Origin: Streptomyces melanogenes
Lineage (GTDB): Bacteria; Actinomycetota; Actinomycetes; Streptomycetales; Streptomycetaceae
Assembly (NCBI RefSeq): GCF_014649795.1
Contig: NZ_BMTS01000028.1
Location: 1 to 64,000 of the forward strand
Length of the DNA stretch: 64,000 nt
Reading direction: 5' to 3'
Both the position numbers and the translations under genes were made by a program. The notes beneath the pieces are model-generated. The model searched no databases, was not told the origin of the DNA, and saw nothing but the letters and a program-made list of their open reading frames with translations. Position 1 is the first letter of the stretch. Each line of letters begins with the position of its first letter. This document shows, piece by piece, positions 1-8,240 of this stretch.

Positions 1-1
1 G

Positions 2-203
2 CGCCTCCTGCGGAAGCTCCGCTGCAGCACCAACCGCATCACCGCGATCGTCCAGGCAGTTCTGGTCCTTCATCACGCGTCAGCGTGAGGTTGGAAAAGG
101 CTCATTCAACGACCGGGCCTTCCGCGACATCGCCCTCGGGGAGAACTACTACCGGCTGCTCGATCTCAAGGAGAGCGCGCCGCGAGTGTGCAGGGCGGCG
201 TGA
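2..203 (+). pseudogene. Broken transposase-like remnant at window edge
   Basis: Frame 2 reads from the window edge to a TGA at 86-88 and gives a short basic/hydrophobic tail (RLLRKLRCSTN... ending VLVLHHASA) that looks like the C-terminus of a DDE-type transposase. From about 99 a different frame gives SFNDRAFRDIALGENYYRLL... and stops at 201-203; it has coding-like composition but I do not recognise it. The two pieces are out of frame with each other, so this is most likely insertion-sequence debris joined to another gene fragment. The family call is a resemblance only, because nothing upstream is visible. Confidence 0.3.
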
Positions 204-263
204 CCTGACGGGTCCGGCCCGGTCTTCGGCCACACCTGCGTGAACGAAGGCCAGGGCTCGGTG

Positions 264-298
264 AACCGGTCAGGCGAGAGTATGTCGCCTGACCGGTT
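264..298. repeat. 14-bp perfect inverted repeat (hairpin)
   Basis: AACCGGTCAGGCGA (264-277) and TCGCCTGACCGGTT (285-298) are exact reverse complements around a 7-nt loop. The flanking GTG/CAC extends the pairing with one bulged base. It may be a terminator for whatever was transcribed from the left edge, or a mobile-element end. Confidence 0.6.
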
Positions 299-301
299 TC
301 A

Positions 302-345
302 CTGTTGTCCGGATGGTGCGGGTATCCCCAGCAACCGGACAACAG
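302..345. repeat. 11-bp perfect inverted repeat beside the first hairpin
   Basis: CTGTTGTCCGG (302-312) pairs exactly with CCGGACAACAG (335-345) across 22 nt. It sits 3 nt after the previous hairpin in a 350-nt gap without genes, upstream of the roadblock operon. It could be an operator or a second half of a composite terminator or element end. Nothing else is recognisable between 346 and 540. Confidence 0.5.
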
Positions 346-560
346 CCACCGTCCGACGCCGCCATACCGCGCGTACGAGGTCGTCCCGCCCCCGCGAAAG
401 TCCAAACCGGCGCACCCTAGCCAACCCCGCGCATGTTCCGCTGGAAAATGCCAGAAATTCCCCTCATGGGCAACACGCTGCGTAACCTCTCGTCACCTCA
501 GCCGCGTTCGAGCACCACGCGCGGAGCCCGTCCGCAGCGGCGCCAGGGAGGAAGTCGCGC

Positions 561-953
561 GTGCTTGGAATCGATGAGTGCCTGCTGGAGAGCATGGGGT
601 TGCCCGGTGTGCGCGGCGCAGCGGTGGTCGACTGGACCAGCGGGCTGGCCCTGGGAACCATCGGCGACTCACCCTGCGGCGACCACGAGGCGACGGCCGC
701 CGAGGCCGCCGAATTCGCCCGGACGGCGGCCGAACACCCCGCCTTCGTGGCGGGCGAGGTGGACCCGGCGGGGCTCCTCCCGGTCGAGGACGTACTCGTC
801 ACCGCCCGCACCGGCTACCACCTCCTGCGCTTCGTCGAGACGACCTTCGACAGCAGCCTCTTCCTCTACCTGTGGCTCGACCGCGAGCAGGGCAACCTCG
901 CCATGGCCCGGCTGCGCCTGCGCGACCTGGCGCAACGGCTGGTCCTCGGATGA
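561..953 (+). CDS. Roadblock/LC7 domain protein
   Basis: This 130-aa single-domain protein has the roadblock/LC7 pattern: RGAAVVDWTSGLALGTIGD near residues 18-36, a central helix, then the beta-strand block VLVTARTGYHLLRFVE and LFLYLWLD. It closely resembles the fourth gene of the operon (2247-2621), so the two look like an ancient duplication. Roadblock proteins in bacteria usually partner a small Ras-like GTPase (MglB/MglA, CvnB/CvnD), but no GTPase is adjacent here. The GTG start is chosen because AGGGAGGAAG lies just upstream. The gene overlaps the next by 4 nt (ATGA), implying coupled translation. The exact role is unknown; a cytoplasmic scaffold or polarity/signalling function is inferred from the family. 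Confidence 0.8.
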   Translation: MLGIDECLLESMGLPGVRGAAVVDWTSGLALGTIGDSPCGDHEATAAEAAEFARTAAEHPAFVAGEVDPAGLLPVEDVLVTARTGYHLLRFVETTFDSSLFLYLWLDREQGNLAMARLRLRDLAQRLVLG

Positions 954-1744
954 CCCTCACCGAAGACCCGTGCGACGCGGTGCTCGTCTCGCCCATGCTG
1001 GTACGCCTCGTGGCCGAGCGGGCCACCGGCGCCCTGCTGCGCGACACGGGCACGCTCTATCTCGTCGACGGGCAGGTCGTCCACGCCGAGAGCCCCGCCG
1101 CACCCGGCCTTGAGGTGCTGCTCACCGCGAGCGGCCGGGTGCGCCCGGAGGGCTGGCGGCGGGCCGTGGACCAGGCGGGCGGGCGCGGGACGGTCGGCCG
1201 CTTCCTCGTCGAGAGCGGCCAAGTCGCCCGCGGCGAGCTGGAGTTGTGCCATCTCGGCGCACTCCACGACGCCGCGTTCTTCGCGCTCGCACCCGGCAAG
1301 GGGCCCACCCGGTTCCGGTACGGGGCCATGCACTGGATCGGGCCGGTGCGACCCGTCACCGCCCACGCGCTGGCCCGGGAGGCCTCGCGCCGCCGGGAAC
1401 TGCTCGACCGGATCTGGCCCCACCCCGAGGTCGACACCGCGCCCGTCGTGCCGGTGCCGGACCGCCCGGGCCTGCCGGTCACCGTCCGCCAACGCGCCCT
1501 GCTCGCGGCCGTGGACGGCGTCCGCACCCCGGGCGCCATCGCCCGGCTGCTGGGCCGCCCCGCCTTTCACACCATGGTCGACGTGCGCAGGCTCGCGGCG
1601 GTCGGCGCGGTCGAGACGCCCCTCGCGGCCGCCCCGGTCGAGACCGTGCCCGACTGGGTCGCGCGCGCCTGCGCGGAGGCGGCCCAACCCTCGGACGAAG
1701 CCCTGCTCCGCAGGCTGCGGGACGCCCTGGAGGCCATGCCGTGA
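950..1744 (+). CDS. DUF4388/PatA-N-like protein with winged-helix-like C-terminus
   Basis: This 264-aa protein contains ATGALLRDTGTLYLVDGQVVHAES near residues 20-45, the glycine-rich strand pattern of DUF4388 (the N-terminal domain of PatA-type regulators). A second repeat-like stretch (GTVGRFLVESGQVARGEL) follows around residues 77-95. The C-terminal third (RQRALLAAVDGVRTPGAIARLLGRP) resembles a small winged-helix fold. DUF4388 proteins occur in bacterial signalling and commonly accompany roadblock proteins. The gene starts inside the stop codon of the preceding roadblock gene (ATGA) and lies in a four-gene operon. It is an adaptor rather than an enzyme as far as can be seen, since no catalytic motif is visible. 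Confidence 0.65.
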   Translation: MTLTEDPCDAVLVSPMLVRLVAERATGALLRDTGTLYLVDGQVVHAESPAAPGLEVLLTASGRVRPEGWRRAVDQAGGRGTVGRFLVESGQVARGELELCHLGALHDAAFFALAPGKGPTRFRYGAMHWIGPVRPVTAHALAREASRRRELLDRIWPHPEVDTAPVVPVPDRPGLPVTVRQRALLAAVDGVRTPGAIARLLGRPAFHTMVDVRRLAAVGAVETPLAAAPVETVPDWVARACAEAAQPSDEALLRRLRDALEAMP

Positions 1745-1782
1745 TCCGCGCCCTGCGCCAACGCGCCGAAAGGAGACAGCTG

Positions 1783-2172
1783 ATGACGGCCGAGGCCGAG
1801 ATCCTCACCGAACTACGCCGACTGCGCACGCGCCTGCCGCAGGTCACCGGCGCCCTGACCGCCAGCGTCGACGGCCTCGTCCTCGCCCAGGACGCCATCG
1901 ACGACGCCGAGTCCGTCGCCGCGCTGACCGCCGCCGCCCTCGGCGTCGCCCAGCGGCTCACCCACACCACCGGCCGCGGCGCCTTCCGCGAGCTCCTCGT
2001 CCAAGGCGAGGACGGCTACGCCGCCACCTACGCGGCGGGCTCCGCCGCAGTACTCACCCTGCTCGCCCTGCCGCGCACCAACGTCGGCCGGCTGCACCTG
2101 GAAGCCCGCCGGGCCGGAGCCCGGATCGGCGAGCTGGTCGACGGCGCGCTCGAACGGCTGGAGACCTCATGA
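1783..2172 (+). CDS. Roadblock/LC7 domain protein
   Basis: This 129-aa protein matches the roadblock/LC7 fold: an N-terminal helix (AEILTELRRLRTRLPQVTGAL), then ASVDGLVLA, a helix of alanine-rich repeats, the strand block FRELLVQGEDGYAATYAAG and VLTLLALPRTNVGRLHLEARRAG. This layout is the CvnB/MglB type. The ATG at 1783 is preferred because AAAGGAGA sits 7 nt upstream. A GTG at 1741 overlapping the previous stop (GTGA) is an alternative that would add 14 residues. It is the third gene of the operon and more divergent from the two other roadblock copies than they are from each other. Confidence 0.8.
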   Translation: MTAEAEILTELRRLRTRLPQVTGALTASVDGLVLAQDAIDDAESVAALTAAALGVAQRLTHTTGRGAFRELLVQGEDGYAATYAAGSAAVLTLLALPRTNVGRLHLEARRAGARIGELVDGALERLETS

Positions 2173-2246
2173 CCAGCACCGGACCCCGGGCCGCTCGGCC
2201 CCGGAACACGACACACAGCACCCACCGGAAAGGAAGTGCGAACCCC

Positions 2247-2621
2247 ATGGGCAACACCGAAACCGCGCTCAAGGACGCGATGACCTCCATCGAGGGCACG
2301 ATCGGCGTGGCACTCGTCGACTACAGCAGCGGCATGGCCCTCGGCACCCTGGGCGGCGGCAAGGACCTGGACCTGTCGGTGGCCGCCGCCGGAAACACCG
2401 ACGTGGTCCGCGCGAAGGTGCGGACCATGGAACTGCTCGGCCTCAAGGACGAGATCGAGGACATCCTCATCACCCTCGGCGGCCAGTACCACCTGATCCG
2501 GCTACTCAAGAGCCGCGGCCACACCGGCCTGTTCCTCTACCTGGCCCTCGACAAGAGCCGGGCCAACCTGGCGATGGCCCGCCATCAACTGCGGCGGGTG
2601 GAGGACATGCTGGAAGTGTGA
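2247..2621 (+). CDS. Roadblock/LC7 domain protein
   Basis: This 124-aa protein aligns along its length with the first gene of the operon: IGVALVDYSSGMALGTLGG, EDILITLGGQYHLIRLLKS, GLFLYLALDKSRANLAMARHQLRRVEDMLEV. The ATG at 2247 has AAAGGAAG about 10 nt upstream. An in-frame ATG at 2169 overlapping the previous stop (ATGA) would give a 26-residue basic extension without a Shine-Dalgarno sequence, so I reject it. This is the last gene of the operon and is followed by a 12-bp perfect terminator stem. With three roadblock genes and no GTPase, histidine kinase or DUF742 gene next to it, this is not a standard conservon. Confidence 0.8.
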   Translation: MGNTETALKDAMTSIEGTIGVALVDYSSGMALGTLGGGKDLDLSVAAAGNTDVVRAKVRTMELLGLKDEIEDILITLGGQYHLIRLLKSRGHTGLFLYLALDKSRANLAMARHQLRRVEDMLEV

Positions 2622-2640
2622 GGCCCCTTCCGTACGGGCA

Positions 2641-2676
2641 GGACGTGCCGGGGCCGAGGCCGGACCCGGCACGTCC
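2641..2676 (+). terminator. Terminator hairpin of roadblock operon
   Basis: GGACGTGCCGGG (2641-2652) pairs perfectly with CCCGGCACGTCC (2665-2676) around a 12-nt loop, 19 nt after the last roadblock stop codon. There is no U-tract, as is usual in this type of genome. Confidence 0.7.
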
Positions 2677-2682
2677 ACGCAC

Positions 2683-2704
2683 TCGATAACCGCAGGGTTA
2701 TCGA
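2683..2704. promoter_or_regulatory. 9-bp palindrome upstream of hemerythrin gene
   Basis: TCGATAACC (2683-2691) and GGTTATCGA (2696-2704) form a perfect, relatively AT-rich inverted repeat with a 4-nt spacer, about 115 nt before the hemerythrin-domain gene. The AT-richness stands out from its surroundings and suggests an operator rather than a terminator. No adjacent regulator gene explains it. Confidence 0.45.
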
Positions 2705-2818
2705 TCACCGCGCGAAAACCACGTTGATCCGAAGGCGGCGCCGCCGGAAGCTGGAGGCACCGGGAAACACACCGCTACCAGCGGTGATCCCATGGCCCTC
2801 CCGTGGAGGCACACCTAC

Positions 2819-3526
2819 GTGAACGACAGACTCGACATGACCGTGATGCACGCGATGCACAGCGCGCTGCGCCGGGAGCTGCGGCACATCGCCCGTATCA
2901 CCGCACGGTACGACCCCGACCCTCGGCACATCCTGCGGGGCGCGGCCGGCTGGGAGATGTTCCGACGGGCCCTGCGCGCCCACCACGGCGCCGAGGACGA
3001 CGCCCTGTGGCCCGCGCTGCGCGAGGCCCTGGACGGCCGGCCGTACGACCTCACCCGGTTGGAGGCGATAGAGGTCGAGCACGCCGTGCTCGCCCGTCTC
3101 GTGGGGACCGTCGACGAGGCCCTGGCCGACCCCGGCATCGACCCGGTCCTCCTCAGTGAGCTCGCCAACTCGCTGGTCACCGGCCTCGCCGGGCATCTCG
3201 CCCACGAGGAGGACGCGGTATTCCCGCTGGTCCAGGCCGTCGTGGACGAGGAGCAGTGGGAGCACTTCGGACGCGCCCATGCCCAGCGGATCGCTCCCCA
3301 CGCGGCGCAGCTCCTGCCCTGGCTCCTGGAAGGCGCCGACGAGCACACGACCACCGTCGTACTGGCTCAGCTGCCGACACACGTACGCCGCGCGTACACG
3401 TATCAGTGGCAACCCGCATACGCCGTGCTCGACCGGTGGAGGATCCAGGTTCCCTCCTCCCGCTACCTGCTGCCCACGCCCGCGTCCATGCCCGTGGGCC
3501 CGCAACCACTCAAGGAGTTGTCATGA
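2819..3526 (+). CDS. Hemerythrin HHE cation-binding domain protein
   Basis: This 235-aa protein has the four-helix hemerythrin signature: MHSALRRELRHIARI near the N-terminus, RALRAHHGAEDDALWPAL, AIEVEHAVLARLV and HLAHEEDAVFPLV. These give the spaced His and Glu ligands of a di-iron site that binds oxygen or NO. The C-terminal part (about residue 165 on) is typical of the longer streptomycete members. I chose the GTG at 2819 because TGGAGG lies 9 nt upstream; the ATG at 2792 lacks a good ribosome site. The stop overlaps the ATG of the next (broken) MFS gene, so the two were an operon. The physiological substrate cannot be read from sequence. Confidence 0.85.
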   Translation: MNDRLDMTVMHAMHSALRRELRHIARITARYDPDPRHILRGAAGWEMFRRALRAHHGAEDDALWPALREALDGRPYDLTRLEAIEVEHAVLARLVGTVDEALADPGIDPVLLSELANSLVTGLAGHLAHEEDAVFPLVQAVVDEEQWEHFGRAHAQRIAPHAAQLLPWLLEGADEHTTTVVLAQLPTHVRRAYTYQWQPAYAVLDRWRIQVPSSRYLLPTPASMPVGPQPLKELS

Positions 3527-3678
3527 CGACCGCCGAGCCCGTCGAGGAAACCGGCTCCCGCGTCACGCCCGATACGGATGCCGAACCGACGGCAACCGTA
3601 TCTCTGGAACGCTGGCTCGCCCTGGTGGCCGTGGCCACCGGCACGTTCTCCCTCGGGTCGGCGCGGGCGTCGGACTGA
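3523..3678 (+). pseudogene. N-terminal stub of an MFS transporter
   Basis: The 51-residue frame ends in SLERWLALVAVATGTFSLGSARASD. The stretch ERWLALVAVATGTFS is the hallmark start of the first transmembrane helix of the MFS drug-efflux (DHA/arabinose exporter-like) family. The frame is then lost and stops 7 nt from the 3' end of the convergent ABC transporter. Reading on in the next frame gives only VGLTTFNA before the ABC gene begins. About 350 expected residues are therefore absent. The gene overlaps the hemerythrin gene by 4 nt, so a complete exporter was once co-translated with it. Confidence 0.75.
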
Positions 3679-3684
3679 CCACGT

Positions 3685-5511
3685 TCAACGCCGGTCCACC
3701 CGCTCGGGGGTGTCGTCGAGGAAACCGCCCGACTGGTGCTGCCACAGCTTCGCGTAGGCGCCGCCCGAGGCCAGCAGCTTGTGGTGCGTGCCCTGTTCGA
3801 CGATCCGGCCGCGGTCGAGGACGACCAGCTGGTCCATGGTGGCCACCGTGCTCAGCCGGTGCGCCACCACGAGCGCCGTACGCCCGTCCATCAACCGCCA
3901 CAGCGCGTCCTGGACGAGGATCTCGCTCTCGGAGTCCAGCGCGCTGGTCGCCTCGTCGAGCAGCAGGATCGGGGCGTCGCGCAGGATGGCCCGGGCGAGG
4001 GCCACCCGCTGGCGCTGGCCGCCGGACAGCTTCACGCCGCGCTCGCCCACCATGGTGTCGAAGCCGTCGGGAAGCGCGTCGGCGAACTCGGTGACGTGCG
4101 CCGCCTCGGCCGCGCGGCGGATCTCCTCGTCGGTGGCGGCCGGGCGGGCGAAGGCGATGTTCTCCCGCAGCGTCCGGTGGAACATCGCCGGGTCCTGCGG
4201 TACGTACGCGATCAGGCTGCGCAGTTCGCCCTGCCGCAGCCTGCTGATGTCCCGTCCGCCGATCAGGATCCGCCCGCCGTCGATGTCCGTCATCCGCAGC
4301 AGGAGCCGGGTCAGCGTGGTCTTGCCGCCGCCCGACCGGCCGACGAGGCCGATCCTCGTCCCGTTGGGCACCGCCAGGTCGAGTCCTTCGAAGAGGGGCC
4401 GCCCACCCGCGTGGGCGAAGGTCACCCCTTCGAAGCGCACCTCGCCCGCCCGGTCCGGCAGCGGCTCCGGGGACGCCGGGTCGAGCACGGTCGGCGGTTC
4501 GAGCAGCAGCTCGGTGAACTGCGAGGCCTCCGTCATCGAGCTTTCCAGACGTCGGTAGATCTGGTTGAACTCGAACATGATCCGCGTGGCGTTGGCGTAA
4601 TAGGTGAAAGCCACGATGACCGCTTCGACGCCGTGCTCTCCCCCACCGAGCCCGATGGCGAGCAGCAGGCCCAGCACATTGGTCAGTACGGACATGGGGG
4701 CGACCAGTGTGTCGATGCGCAGGTTGCCGTAGTCCCAGGAGCGCAGGGTGAGCCGCCGCGACTCCGCGACGCGGGAGCGGTGTTCGGCGGCCTCGCGCTC
4801 CTCGGCGGCGAACGAGCGGACCGTGTCCATGTTCATCAGGCTGTCGGCGACATGGCCCGACACCCGGGCGATCGCCTGCTCGCGCTCGGCGACCAGCGCC
4901 TGCCGGCGCCGGATCAGGGGTGTCACGCACAGCGCCGTGAGCCCGATCAGCACCAGCAGCCCCACCACGAGCAGCGGGTCGTACTGCCACAGCACCACCG
5001 ACGCGAACACCAGCGGCACGAAGCTGCCCACTACGTTGAACGTCAGCGTGTCGACGCAGTCCTCGAAACGGGTGGCGAAGCTCAGCACCCTCTTGGTCAG
5101 CGACCCGGCGAAGTTGTCGTGGAAGAAGGCGGCGTCCTTGGCGAACAGCTCGTCCATGCCGATCACATACAGGTGCTCGACACCGCGGGCGTCGAGGCGG
5201 TTCAGGCAGTGCAGCCCGATACGCCACAGCCCCTCCGACAGCAGCAGCACCCCGGCGAAGCCGAGGACGTAGGGCAGCATCGGGCCCCTGCCGACGCTGC
5301 CGCCGTCCCCGGCGATTCGGGCGACGAGCTTGGCGACGACCAGCGGCGCGACGTACTGGATGCCGATGTTGCCGACCGCCGGCAACAGCATCGCCGGCGC
5401 GGTCAGCCGCCGCAGCCGGGCCAGTTCGCGCCCGTAGTAACGAAGTGCGAGGAGCACCGAGCCCCTGCTCGGTAAGCCCTCGCGCGATTCACTCGACTCA
5501 GGTGATCCCAT
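3685..5511 (-). CDS. ABC exporter, fused membrane and ATPase domains
   Basis: This 608-aa half-transporter has a six-helix membrane domain (about residues 20-320) and a nucleotide-binding domain with Walker A GRSGGGKTT, Q-loop YVPQDPAMF, signature LSGGQRQRVALARA, Walker B ILLLDEATSALD and H-loop VAHRLS. This is the MsbA/lipid-or-drug exporter type and probably works as a homodimer in the membrane. The substrate is unknown. The ATG at 5511 is used; the frame is open to 5607 but upstream codons look non-coding. It stands alone and is convergent with the broken MFS stub, so it may have taken over that export role, which is speculation. Confidence 0.9.
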   Translation of the reverse strand: MGSPESSESREGLPSRGSVLLALRYYGRELARLRRLTAPAMLLPAVGNIGIQYVAPLVVAKLVARIAGDGGSVGRGPMLPYVLGFAGVLLLSEGLWRIGLHCLNRLDARGVEHLYVIGMDELFAKDAAFFHDNFAGSLTKRVLSFATRFEDCVDTLTFNVVGSFVPLVFASVVLWQYDPLLVVGLLVLIGLTALCVTPLIRRRQALVAEREQAIARVSGHVADSLMNMDTVRSFAAEEREAAEHRSRVAESRRLTLRSWDYGNLRIDTLVAPMSVLTNVLGLLLAIGLGGGEHGVEAVIVAFTYYANATRIMFEFNQIYRRLESSMTEASQFTELLLEPPTVLDPASPEPLPDRAGEVRFEGVTFAHAGGRPLFEGLDLAVPNGTRIGLVGRSGGGKTTLTRLLLRMTDIDGGRILIGGRDISRLRQGELRSLIAYVPQDPAMFHRTLRENIAFARPAATDEEIRRAAEAAHVTEFADALPDGFDTMVGERGVKLSGGQRQRVALARAILRDAPILLLDEATSALDSESEILVQDALWRLMDGRTALVVAHRLSTVATMDQLVVLDRGRIVEQGTHHKLLASGGAYAKLWQHQSGGFLDDTPERVDRR

Positions 5512-5624
5512 CCCAACCCTGTGCTCTCGGACCGGCGGGTGAACACACGAGTGTCCCGCGTCGGCCCCGGCAGGGTCCACGGGTTTTCGTCCGACCGGCC
5601 CTCGCACATACGCTCAGCCGCATC

Positions 5625-8240
5625 TCAGTCCGCCGGGGAGCAGTGCGACCGGATGGCCTGACCGGCGGTGTACGCGGTCTGCTCGGCCGTCGTGAGGTCG
5701 CGGCCGACGGCTGTGCAGATCTTGCGGATGGCGGCTCGCGGGTTGAACGCCCGTACGCCCCACTCCCGTACCGCGCGGTCCTTGCCGCTGGTGAACAGGG
5801 TGTGCCCGTCCTTGCCGTAGAGGACCAGGGTCACCGCGCTGGTGTGCCCGCTCAAGGTGGCATAGGCGAGTCCGGTGGGCACGTCCCACAGACGCACGGT
5901 GCCGTCCTCGCCGGCGGTGGCCAGGGAGCGGTTGTCGGGGCTGAAGGCCACCTGCTCCAGCTGGGCGCTGTGGCCGGTCAGGAATCCGGTGCCGCGGCCG
6001 GTGGCGGTGTCCCACAGACGTACGGCTTCGTCGTAGCGGGTGGCCAGGGTGTGGCTGTCGGGGCTGAACACCAGGGCGCGGGCCACGTCCTTGAACGGCG
6101 GCAGCGCGGCGCGGACGTGGCCGGACGGCACGTCCCGCAGGCGCACGGATCCGAGGTTCCTGGTGGCGAGAGTGCGGCCGTCGGGGCTGAACACCAGGTC
6201 GTCCGTCTTGCCCGGGCCGCCCGGGAAACGGCTGAGCCGGTTTCCGGTCGCGGTGTCCCACAGCTCCACCTCCTTCGTGCCCGCGGTGGCGAGGGTGCGG
6301 CCGTCCGGGCTGAACGCCATGGACGGCATCCCCGTGATCTCCCTCTTCACCTCCGAGATCCGGCGTCCTGTCGCCGCGTCCCACAGGTGCAGTCGCCGCC
6401 CGTTGAGGCCGATGGTGGCCAGAATCCCGCCGTCGGGACCGAGTTGCGCCATGACCGGGTCGCCGCCGGGTTCCGTCACGGTGGTTCGCAGGGTGCCGGA
6501 GGGCACGTCCCACAGCTGTACGCCCGCACCGCTGGGCACGACCAGGGTGCGGCCGTCCGCGCTGAAGGCCACCGTGCGCACCCTCTCTGGAGTACGCAGG
6601 GTTGCGCGCAGCCGACCGGTGGCGGTGTCCCACAGCCGCACCACGGTGTCGCCGGTGGCCAGGGTGCCGCCGTCCGGGCTCAGGGCGAGGGTGTACGCGG
6701 ATTCGAGGTCGGTGGTGAGCAGCTTGTAGGTGTGCTGGTTCTGCGTGATGTCCGAGAGACGGACCGTGCCGTCGGTGCTGGCGGTGGCGACGGTGTGGCC
6801 GTCGGGGCTGATCGCCAGCGCTTCCGGAATGCCGGTGTGTCCGGTGAGGGTGGCCACCGTACGGCCCGAGGCGACGTCCCACACGATGGGCGCGTCACGG
6901 CCGATGCGGTCCATGGCCGGCTGGCCCTCGGCCATGACGAGCGTGCCTCCCATGGTGCTGCCGGCCAGTGTGCGGCCGTCCGCGCTGAAGGCCAGATGCC
7001 GGAGCGTGGCAGCCGGACCGGTGAGGGTGCGGACACGGCCGTCGGCCGGCTCCCACAGCCGTACGCTCCCGTTGGCGTGCCCGACGGCGACCGTGCGGCC
7101 GTCGGGGCCGAACACCAGCGTCTGCGCCGCTCCGCCCGAACCCGCCAGGGTCTGCGCGGTCCGGCCCGTAGCGGTGTCCCGCAGCCGTACGGTGCCGGAT
7201 GGGCTGCCCAGGGCAAGGGTGCGCCCGTCCCGGCTCAGTGCTACGGCGACCTGGTCCGAAGCCGCGGCGAGCAGGAGGTGCACCCGGCCGGTTTCCGGAT
7301 CCCATCGCCGCACGGCACCGTTGGCGCCCGCGAGGATCAGCGAGCGTCCGTCGGCGGCGAATGCCAGCTCGCGGGCGGCCGAGACATCCGTCCTGACCTC
7401 GCTGCGGATCCGGCCCGCAGCCGTGTCCCACAACCGCAACGTGTCGTCGGCGTACGCGACGGCCAGGGTGCGGCCGTCGGGGCTGAACGCCATGGCACCC
7501 GCCTCCTTGAGGTCCTTGCCCGTCCCGGTCAAGGGGTGCAGCCGGCCCGTCGCGGTGTCCCACAGTCCTGTCTTCCCGTCCAGGCCGCCCACGGCCAGGG
7601 TCCGCCCGTCCGGGGAAAAGGCCATCGCCACCGCCCTGTTGAGCGCGCCGCCGAGCACCAGGCGGCGTTCGAGGGGGAGAGCGGCCGCCGCGTGCAGGCT
7701 CACCGCCGCCTCGTCGGTGGGGCTCAGCCGGTAGGCCGCCACGGCCAGCAGCGCGGCCGCGTCGGGGTTGGTCGCCAGCAGGGCCCCGGACCGGAGCGCG
7801 AGTTGGCGGGACTGGGCCCGGTGGTTGGCGGCGAGGGCGTCCTGGCGCTGCCCCCAGGCGAGCCCGGCCGCCAGCAGCGCCAGCACGGCCAGCACCGCCA
7901 GTGACACCAACAGGCCCCGCCGCAGCCTGCGTTCGCGGGTGGCGGCCGCCGTGCTGGCGGTGAGGAACTCCCCTTCCAGGCCTGTCAGTTCCGCCTCGGC
8001 CACCTCGGGTGTACCGAACGCGTCGCGGGCCGCCTCCAGTCGGCTCCCCCGCAGCAGCGCCCCGCGGTCGCGGTTCTGCTCCTGCCAGGCGCGGGCGGCC
8101 TCGGTCAGGCGGCGGTGCAGCCGCAGCCGCTCGCGGTCCTCGTTGATCCACTTCTGGAGCCGGGGCCAGGCGGTGATCAGCGCTTCGTGCGCGAGGTGGA
8201 CGCCGGTGTCGTCCACCGTGATCAGGCGGGCCGGGCCAGC
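5625..8240 (-). pseudogene. WD40-repeat half of a frameshifted STAND NTPase
   Basis: Coding sequence resumes at about 8240 with RLITVDDTGVHLAHEALITAWPRLQKWI, the normal continuation of an nSTAND domain, but one frame away from the upstream gene. A transmembrane segment follows (GLLVSLAVLAVLALLAAGLAWG). About fifteen WD40 repeats with the motif AFSPDGRTLA...VRLWDTATGR come next, enough for two seven-bladed propellers, and then a short Cys-containing tail. The upstream ORF ends in ARPA-stop at 8222. Restoring one base in the GCCCGGCCCGCC run fuses the two into a protein of about 1,275 aa of the usual HTH-STAND-WD40 architecture. I see no good independent start for this half. Confidence 0.75.

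Noticed and set aside
561..2621. Conservon (cvn) operon
   Set aside because: Roadblock proteins are present but the histidine kinase, DUF742 and GTPase members are absent.
3736..5475. Long plus-strand open frame opposite the ABC transporter
   Set aside because: A His/Gln/Arg-rich composition typical of reading the antisense of a high-GC gene; no domain or ribosome site.
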